The notes under the pieces: model-generated
Seen by the model: the letters and a program-made list of their open reading frames with translations, nothing else
What the model was told of the DNA's origin: nothing
Database searches by the model: none
NCBI GenBank assembly: GCA_050084515.1
Contig: CM114271.1
Location: 47,678,001-47,742,000 of the forward strand
DNA from: Blasia pusilla
Lineage: Eukaryota; Marchantiophyta; Marchantiopsida; Blasiales
Direction: 5' to 3'
Length of the DNA stretch: 64,000 nucleotides
Shown here: piece after piece, positions 55,742-64,000 of the stretch
How the letters are laid out: each line of letters opens with the position of its first letter
Position numbering within the stretch: position 1 is the first letter of the stretch
Made by a program: the position numbers and the translations under genes

Positions 55742-56690
55742 ATCTTCTCTTCTAGAGTTGCATCTCTAACTATTGGTTTTTTAGGATTGTCTCTTTCAAG
55801 TGTGTATCTTGTTTTAACCAAAGCCATATACCATTACCATTTTTACATTAGTCCAAGAAGAAACAACGATCTGGAAGGTTTTCCCAACCAAACCAAAATC
55901 GATTGCACAAGATTAGAAGTAATGCACATATATACTTAGTCAAATATAAGTCCAACCCAAGCAGTTGTGAAGGTGATACTTTTATTTTGAAAAAAATTGG
56001 AAGGATTAAGAGAAGATATAATGACGCATCTAGAGCTTCGATACTCAATAGCTTGGGGGGAAGAATCCAAAAATACTATGGTCAAGTCCCCTATTGTATG
56101 TAGAGTAGAGTTCATTAAAAAGAGAAACAAGAAAAATCAAGGGACCAACACAAAGAGCAACAACCTACGTTAAAATTACACAGTTGGTAATGCTAGAGAT
56201 ATACATCCTACTCATAAGCCTAGATTGAATGCACAATAATAGCACTAGAACCGAGAAGACTGTGCCTTACCTCATATGTCTTTGCATGAAAGTTGTACAA
56301 AATGAAGATGATCATCACTCTAGTTCCAAATTTCAATATAAAGGACGTCCTAAATCAGCTGCTTGGTGATGTGAAGGTAGTACAATACCTCAACATGATT
56401 GACACAACTCTTAGCAATCCCTCACATCAAATTAGACAACAACAACTCCCACATTGTTGGCTACTACTCTTGATTAGCTTGGTTGTAATACATGAGCAAA
56501 GTCAATAATAGGGTTGAAGACTTTGATAAGCTTTGAAGATTCTTCCAACGAGTCTTCCATTTTCTTTGAATAGGGTAATGATTATCATGATTATGAAAAT
56601 GATTCAGTCATAAATGATCTATAGGAGCGTATGGTGAAGGCCAAGATTAGGCTCCAAGAAACCAACTCTTGATTGTCATTTGCTCTAGAT
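55742..56690. other. no recognisable gene
   Basis: Short ORFs (55903-56103, 56293-56508) carry no motif. The sequence is AT-rich and looks non-coding. Confidence 0.3.
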
Positions 56691-57934
56691 CATGGTTGCA
56701 CAAAAAAGAACTTTTCCGTCCATAGAAGGGACTTTTCCAAACAACTCCAGACACATCCGCGGACATGCCATCCCGCACTACTCCCACACTCGATCTCGCA
56801 CCCGTTCTCGCACTATAGCCGCCATACCTACCGCAACCCCCGCTCGCATCAAGCCCACCCTAGCCCACGATCGGCCTACATATGGCCCGTTGTGATACCC
56901 ACAATTTTGTACTCTTGAAGAATATATCTTTTTATTCAACGAAGACTCTTGTACATTATGATTTTGATTATGATTATTTATTATTATGAGGAAGAATGAG
57001 TAAGATTAAAGTGAATCATGAAGCTCCTGGGACAAGGCAGAGAGATGGAAGATCAAGGATTTGCCTTAGAGAAAATGCAATAACGAAGTCTCAAGACTCA
57101 ACAAGAAGTTTCGGAAGCTCAACGAAGCTCAACGAAGCTCTGTCTACGAAGTGCTTCGCTCTATAACGAAGCATAACAAAGCAGGAAGAAAAGGAGAAAG
57201 AAGTACTTCGCTCTTGTACGAAGCGCCAAGCACGAAGCACCTGAAATAAGAACGAAGCATGAAGCGCTTCGTCCTCATGAAGTACAGCGAAGGGAAGCGA
57301 AGCTAAGAACTATTGTGATTTCAAGCGACGCTCGTTAGAACAGTTAGACTAGGAAGAGGCGCGACCCTTTGTATCAAATTGGTAGTTAGGATAGTTTTGT
57401 GCTGCGGATTCACAGGAATCGTAGGAAAAGCTAAGAGAGCCATAGATCTAGGTAGTTAGAAATAGTGAAGAGACACTAGCTTCATCAAGAACGCTTCAAA
57501 TCTTTGGATCACTCCTACTCTAAAGAGTATTTAAGAAACAAGATGGAAGCCATAATCATCATTCTCTTACGAAATCCTTATGCTGTAGGAATGGTCCGAG
57601 CAAGGGAGTAGTACCCTCTCGAGCTTGTATACACTTTGAAGCTTTTTCATTCTTGATGGAGTAGTAAAGCAATCATTCATTCATTCTGATGTGCGATGCT
57701 TATTATGTCGAGTATTCTTTTGGGGTCTGCAGAGTGAAGAGTGAATCAGACGAACCTTTCTCATCAGTGAAATAATCAACCTGAGTTGTAGGAAATCTGT
57801 TTGATAGAGAGTAGCCTGCCGAGACGGATTGAGTTCCGAAAGTAGGAACAATCCATGTTTGTGGACATGTCTGGACTTTTCCTTCCATGCCTGTCCGATC
57901 ATAGAACGGACTTGTTCATTTTTGTGCAACCATG
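56691..57934. mobile_element. TIR element related to the 52.3-kb MITE, split by an LTR
   Basis: CATGGTTGCACAAAAAAGAAC at the left and, on the other strand, CATGGTTGCACAAAAATGAAC at the right: 20 of 21 bases identical, with symmetry extending outward through TAGAT. The interior beside each end repeats TCTGGACTTTTCC-like and GGACATG words, as in the 301-bp MITE. Most of the middle is a truncated LTR (56891-57847). No clean 8-bp target duplication is seen. Confidence 0.75.
56891..57847 (+). mobile_element. truncated LTR (1.2-kb family)
   Basis: Starts TGTGATACCCACAATTTTG and follows the solo LTR at 10311 for about 957 bp, then breaks off after CCGAAAGTAGGA, where TIR-element sequence resumes. 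The last 270 bp or so of the LTR are missing, and no target duplication is present at this break. Confidence 0.88.
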
Positions 57935-57937
57935 ATC

Positions 57938-59556
57938 TACTTGAGTTGCATAACACATAAATCCCATGTTAGAGAAATCCTCCCCCGTATCTTAATAAGA
58001 TGTGGAGGTGCCATCCGAAGTAGATGCTCTAGCATCTGAATCTATCCTTGATTGTATCATGGTCATGGTAGCAATCCTGTGCTCTAACTAATCGATATGG
58101 GGAAGAAGCGTTGCCCTCGATGCAAGCGCTCCATTCCCTTTGGGAGGTGATGGACCTCTACCACCATGGCCAAATATTAAAATCGAAGTAAAACTGGCTC
58201 ACACGGCCAACTCCACTCTCGAATCTACACATAATATCAAACTACATCCACCCTCTGCCGTGAGGGCATCCAAACTCTAACACTCTACCTTCTACCAAGA
58301 GCTAAGGAGAGAAATGCTTCAAAGGCTCAACAAAACCTATTCTTCGCTAGTAGTTCTAAGTTGCATTTTTCACCCGTTAAACTCTTCTTCTCTTAGGGTG
58401 CTCATATAATATTCATGTAAGCCTTAGGTCAAGTATGGAATTCCAATAGTTTTGGCAATAGGTAGGTGGTTCTTCAATGTAGTAGATTAAACACATGCAA
58501 TTATAGATTCTAATTCTGGAATGATGTGACTTGCACAATCAGAATTTTGCATGAGTTTTGGATTTCTTGAATGATTGTCTACATAACACCAATACCTCAT
58601 AGTGCACAAAACTTATACCTACTGTTGCTTCAGAATTGCTTTTCCCTTGACAAATAGTGATATGGAAGCATATTTGTAACTTTGCGCATAGTCTTCCTTT
58701 GAAAGGCATTTAAGCTCAGCCATCTTGATATCTAATTATTTGAGATAGACTACCAACTTCCTCTCATCTAAGTACTTTCAGCCATCTGCTGTTAAGGACT
58801 TTCGGTCATCTTTTTCGCCCAAAAGTTTTGGGCGCAGAAAAATAGATGACCTTCTATGGTGGCCGGCACTATGCGCACATGGAATCAAACCCCTTTATAT
58901 TGTTTATTCTCGGTTCCATGGGTCATATCCCATGGAAACTAGAAGAAACAATATAGAGGGATTTTTTTACTAGGGTACATTTTGTTTCCATTATCCATTG
59001 GACGCAGAAATGGAGGTCGCGGCGACCTCTGCGCGTGTCCATGGATCGCGCTGCCCCAAGGCATGGGTTACCGGGCGCTTTCGGAGGACGGTACTATACG
59101 AGCCGAGGGAGTCCGCCATCGCTAAAGTAGATCAATCGACTTTCGGAGCCGCTTCTCCACGATGCGCTGAATCTCTCGTCCGCTCGTGTTCCTTGCGTCT
59201 GGGGAAGCCAATGCATTGGGGCAGGCGCCACCAGAGAAATTCTTATCAGATCCGCGCTAGTAACCTGTCCACGCTCTGGACCCCGAGGATTGATCGTGGA
59301 GAGCAGAAGTTCAGTTCATCTCTAGCCGTTTGCTCTGCACGCGATTAGAGTGGACGCAACGGGTGATTTCTTCGGGGGTGGAAGCACTCAGAAAAGCAGA
59401 CCTCGAGAGCGGTCTTTTTGGGTGGGTCGCTTTGGGAATTGATTGTGGCTCATGTGCACCGGTTGTTTGGAGCCTATATACATTGGATGCATAAATTGTC
59501 TATGAGATTTTAACATTCACGGGTGATGCGTATTGCGCATCGTGAAGCATATCACA
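57938..59556. other. upstream region of the NADPH dehydrogenase gene
   Basis: No transposon is recognised here. An AT-rich part (57940-58990) is followed by a GC-richer part (59000-59400) with an open frame of 116 codons that has no motif. The latter could be 5' UTR, promoter or an upstream exon of the following gene. I see no clear TATA box at a convincing distance. Confidence 0.35.
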
Positions 59557-62500
59557 ATGCGCACTGTGAGTTTGCTGTTTCGTCGCGGCTGGCAGCTGTC
59601 GTCGTCGATCCGACGGTTTGGGGCTCCTGCTCAGGGCATTATCAATGGGGGAGGATTACTGTCTCGAAGATTACATTCCTCTAAAGCCGGCGGAGAGTCC
59701 TCTAGATATCGCAGTTTCGTCACCAGAGCCTTACCGATTTGGGAGCGCAACGAATCTTACAGAGGGATTCTTCTTGCAGTCACTGCCAGGTTTTTCACTT
59801 TCTCTAATTCATCTCGCAAGTAGAGAATCGCTCGTCATATTGTTCATCTACGGCATTCAATGTTTTTCATTCTCTCATTTGTGCATAGTTTTCACGGTTG
59901 CTGAGGGGCTTCATTTAAGTAGTATTCGAGACATACGTGGTATCGCGCGGAATGCTCAGACTTTCTCGGCGGACTCACTTTTGAAGCTTTAATACTGAAT
60001 TTGAAGTATTCTTCATCATCTCTACTTAATTGATTCTGGGACATTGTCCAAAGCGGTCGATTTACTCTGTTTTATCAAACATTTTGACCTCCGTACGTTA
60101 AACGAACGGTCCTAAATGTCGGAAAACCTATCAGAGTTCAAGCTAGCTTTGCCAAGGGTTCGGCTTTCACAAACAACTTCGTTGTAAGACATTCATTCTA
60201 CCTCGATTATTGTGACTTGAATTCGTACTGATTGGCAGTCTTACAGACACCAATGAGACTCCTCAGCAAGTCCATGAGAATTGAAATTGCAGGTTTAACT
60301 GCACGACATGATGTACATCACGCTGCAGGGGGAAAGGGTGAGGTGATTGTGATATTGGAAAGGTTTTGCTCCAATAATTCAAATTTATTTTGATCCTTGC
60401 GAATCTTTCGTTTAGCGGTTCGTAGTGTGTAAAATGAAGCGCACTACGCACTTAGCAAAGTGTGACCTGGCCCGGAGAAAAACCCCCTCGGACTTTTACA
60501 TGGGATTTCATACAGATCGCATCTATTTACACTCTCTGTTCTTACAATTATTGAGAATTCGACTTAGGTTTAAAGGTTTCCTGATCTCAGAAATATCACT
60601 AAATCGGGCCTCACGAGATGATCACCATGAATACCTGTGTTAATAATGCGTGCCATATTAGCAAGCTGCAAGCGAGCCGTACCAAAGAACACGTTCTAAG
60701 GAACAAGCTTTAGCTCCAGATTGTTTGTCAGTTGCAATACTTCGGTTTTGCCACTGCTTGTTAATAGGCCTATGGTTTCAGTTGTTCGTGGATATGGTGC
60801 GGAAGAAACTTTCCTATCGCGGCTTGCAGACATGATAAGGAGAACGGCTGTGGTCAAATATCTAACAGTGTAAAGCGTCATTTGATTTGGCAGTGGATGC
60901 TTGGGTGGACTGCTTTTGATGGTTGCCGATGGAGGTGGCAATCCTTCGCACGCCCTTGCCGCCGCAGATACAACTCCCAAGAAGAAGCTAGTAGTGCTCG
61001 GGACAGGATGGGCTGGTATGAGCTTTTTGAAGGAGCTCAACGTAGACCTGTACGATGTACACATCATTTCACCCCGAAACTACTTCGTGTTTACCCCACT
61101 GCTACCGAGCGTTACAAATGGGACTGTGGAGGCGCGCAGCATAGCAGAGCCGGTTCGCCGAATGTTCAGAAATGTAATCCATCTTCATTACTGTAACATG
61201 AAGAGGTCTCACGTGATAATTATCCTGTTATTAGCCTTTTTCGTTTTCGTCCAATTAGACTAAATTTCCGCCATAATTTCCCCTTTGAGCGTCACAACTG
61301 TAGTTGATTTGTGACGTACCTCTTTTCATGATTATTCTACGCATTTCGTGGCAGCAAAGTTTCAGTGAAAGATCATTAGAATTTTTTTCGAGGTGTTTGC
61401 GGAAGGGAACGTATACACTTATTTACAGGTGATTCCTGTAATATTGTCTCGAACTGATCAAGCCTGTTAAAAAACATTGTGTGTTGAGACATGCCTAAAC
61501 ACAGAAACAAAAACAGGTGAAACTTTACGAATCGGAGTGCGTGGGAATTGATGCCGAAAACAAGAAAATTTTTTGTCGAGATACATCTGATGTCACTATA
61601 AAGGGAAAGGAGGACTTCGCTGTTGACTACGACTATTTGGTAATTGCAGTTGGGGCCGTCTCCAATACTTTTGGTACTTCCGGAGTCAATGATTACTGCC
61701 ACTTTCTCAAGGTGCGTTGATACATAGAAGATTGAAAAGTAATAGTAGAAACTCTTTGTTACTTTGAAGGTTCATGCTGATGGTTTTCCTCTCGAGAAAC
61801 CTTCAGAATTTCGATCCTTCGCTCCTTTTCAATCTTTCTAATTTAGAAACGAAAATTTTGCCTATTGGCTCCACTTACTTAAGATGGTTTTGGGTTCAGG
61901 AATTAGAGGATGCCGTGAAAATCCGGGAAAATGTCGTAGATTGCTTCGAGACGGCAAGCCTCCCTCACATTACAGACGAGGACAGAAAGCGCATGCTCAG
62001 TTTCGTAATCGTGGGAGGCGGTCCAACTGGGGTTGAATTCGCCGCAGAACTTTATGATCTTGTACACGAGGATTTATCAACACTGTACCCACAGCTCAAA
62101 CCTCACGTTAGTGTTACGCTGATCCAATCAGGAGACCACATTTTGAATTCGTAAGCGCTAACCTCAAACAAAAAGGAAATCGCTTTCTGTCCAATGAAGT
62201 CGATCTTTTTGTCGTTTTTTTTGGGAGTTCTATCAGAGTGTGTCGTATCAAATAGCATATTGCAGTGGTCTCCTTGGTTCGAAAATTCAGGGGGTGTGGA
62301 GTTTAGTGGTTTATGGTCCCGGCCAATGATTAAAATAATGGCGAATTGGTTTGTACAAGATTGGCATAGGAGAAGGACTTGAGAATAGTTTGGTGTGCCC
62401 AAACTGTGTGATCATATGCGAAGTAGAAAAGTTACCTACTCATCTTTAGGAGATTTTCCTTCGTCGAGTAGGAGAATAGGACTACGTGAAGTCTAGCCTT

Positions 62501-63848
62501 GCTCAAAAATCGTCTGGCCACTTGCAATTGAAGAATCCCCTTAAGATTGTCACTGGAAAGTCTCCAACACTGACTTCAGTTTTCTGCTCTCAGATTTGAC
62601 GAAAGAATCAGTGAGTATGCAGAGCAGAAATTCAGTCGAGATGGAGTGAAGGTAAAGGTGAATTGTCGTGTTATGAAGGTCAACGAGCAAGACGTGCTTG
62701 TAAAGGATAAGGCATCTGGGGAAGAAGTTCATGTCCCATTCGGAATGGCTGTCTGGTCAACTGGACTTGGAACTCGGCCTCTGGTTTCCAAATTTATGGA
62801 GAAGATTGGCCAGGCATGGTTGTCTTTCCTTTGATTAAAAACTCACCGTGATCTGTTCCAATTTGGTTTTTAATTACCTACTTGTGATGTGGAAGGAGGA
62901 CAAAGATTTCCACATTCCTGGACTTCTTCACATGCCACCCAATTGTAAATATTGATCAGGTTTACGGGAAAGCTCATCTGATCGACGAGATTGGATTTTG
63001 GGAGAATCATGTGCGCTTGTTCGTGACAAACCACCACACGAATTTTTTGTGAGATGTTAAATAACTCAGGTCGCTGTAGGAAATGTCGGCCGAACGTCAG
63101 CCCGAAGTTTGTTAATGAGGATGTATCTGCGTCCAGGAAACTCGCGCTCGAACTAGATCTCAGCTCTGCGAGACTTCCTTTAAATCGAAGAATTGTGGAC
63201 GAGTAGTTTACAGAGGAGAGACAAGCATTCAAGCTTGACGTTGTTGGGTATCGTAATTGGTGCAGGGCAACAGGAGAGTTCTTGCCACGGACGAATGGCT
63301 GCGTGTGAAAGGGTGCTCATACGTATGGGCAATTGGTGATTGTTCCACAATCGAGCAACGGAAAATTATGGTATGTTTGGTAGAAATACCGACTCCCAAA
63401 TAAGAAATAAGCAATGAGTCAAGTTTGCATTGGGATGAACCAACATGGTGATTCAGCTTAATCTTTGAAGTGGCAGCAGAGGGTAGTCAGGATGTTACGC
63501 GGTGCATGAGAGCTTCTCTGCTATCTGGAGTCCGTCTTCTTGTTTATGGTAAAACCTGTGTGAATGCAGGAAGATATAGGCCATCTGTTTGAGTTAGCTG
63601 ACATAGACAAGTCGGGAACGTTAAGCGTCGAAGAGTTCAAGAAGACGATGGAGCTGGTTCGCGAAAGGTATCCTCAGATCGACGTCTACATGAAGCGTCA
63701 CCAATTTAGACAGACGGTGGACCTAATGAAGCAGTCCGTGGAAGCTGGCGCTCATGGGGAGGCTGGAGTGCAGATGAGTCTCGATGAGTTTAAGAAGTCG
63801 CTTGGCCAAGTCGACTCCCAGATGAAATTATTTCCAGCTACTGCCCAG
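59557..63848 (+). CDS. NDB1: external NADPH dehydrogenase, type II, EF-hand (NDB1-like), partial at the 3' edge
   Basis: Rotenone-insensitive single-subunit flavoprotein of the outer face of the inner mitochondrial membrane, passing electrons from cytosolic NAD(P)H to ubiquinone. Exons that splice in frame: 59557-59789, 60894-61173, 61517-61711, 61900-62150, 62594-62813, 63266-63370, 63570-63848 (521 codons), then GTGAGG into an intron running off the window; about 100 codons remain. The start has an Arg/Ser-rich presequence (MRTVSLLFRRGWQ). The FAD site is VVLGTGWAGMSFLKEL. The second Rossmann fold is VIVGGGPTGVEFAAEL, followed by VTLIQSGDHILN, whose uncharged Gln in place of Glu is the NADPH-type signature of NDB1. 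AIGDCSTIEQRKIM is the second FAD motif. The EF-hand loop DIDKSGTLSVEE lies in exon 7. The fifth intron has a GC donor (CAG/GCATGG). Exon 2 to 3 lacks about six residues seen in Arabidopsis NDB1. Confidence 0.92.
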
Positions 63849-64000
63849 GTGAGGAAACGTTTCTCATAAACATGGTAAGACCTTTTCTGAATATGGTCAC
63901 CGGTATCGCAATGGCTTCCGGGTGGTCTATCAGATGGCTTATATGTCTTCTTGTCGTGAAGTTACTAGAGGAAGTTCTCGAGTCAGTGTGTCTTTATCGG

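Noticed and set aside
58998-59348. Independent gene upstream of NDB1
   Set aside because: No recognisable domain, and it lies in the likely promoter/5' UTR; evidence is insufficient.

Overview
The window is nuclear DNA of a land plant. It holds one clear host gene at the right edge and about 59 kb of nested, mostly degenerate transposable elements. The host gene has spliced exons, a mitochondrial-type presequence and an EF-hand external NAD(P)H dehydrogenase core. The transposons are typical plant types: Copia with a TGGTATCAGAGC primer-binding site, CACTA/En-Spm with TNP2, a LINE, and a SWIM transposase. A non-seed plant (lycophyte, fern or bryophyte) is possible because of the methyltransferase-bearing retroelement and the abundant GA/CT microsatellites, but I cannot fix the clade from sequence alone.

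Layout. 1-6.5 kb: degenerate sequence with a Copia LTR fragment and a 1.2-kb solo LTR with perfect target duplications. 6.5-40.9 kb: probably one composite CACTA element (TIR CACTAG[T/A]AGAAAATAG at both ends, TAGTCAT/GACTCAT subterminal repeats, TNP2 and a TNPA-like gene on the minus strand). Into it have landed a Ty3-type retroelement carrying a protease and a cytosine-5 DNA methyltransferase domain (about 7.3-13.9 kb), itself hit by a 1.2-kb solo LTR; a truncated Copia; a Copia solo LTR; a minus-strand LINE between two GA tracts; and a Copia element with a 2.5-kb internal inversion. A U6 snRNA pseudogene and a glutamine-rich coding remnant also lie inside.

42-50.6 kb: a different two-gene mobile unit. 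Degenerate minus-strand ORFs (42.9-45.4 kb) and a plus-strand SWIM-type transposase (46.5-50.4 kb) diverge from two TATA boxes. Between the TATA boxes, and in intron-like parts of both genes, lie about 25 copies of a palindrome of the form GCAACCCGTCGG-n3-CCGACGGGTTGC, in places with a regular period of about 65 bp. 51-58 kb: CT microsatellites, a 301-bp hAT-like MITE with a perfect 8-bp target duplication, a related larger TIR element holding a truncated LTR, and another CACTA-like terminus.

59.6-63.8 kb (continuing past the edge): seven exons of an NDB1-like, EF-hand, external NADPH dehydrogenase of plant mitochondria, apparently intact. It includes one GC-AG intron.

The most unusual items are the methyltransferase inside the Ty3 retroelement and the palindrome array shared by the divergent transposon genes.
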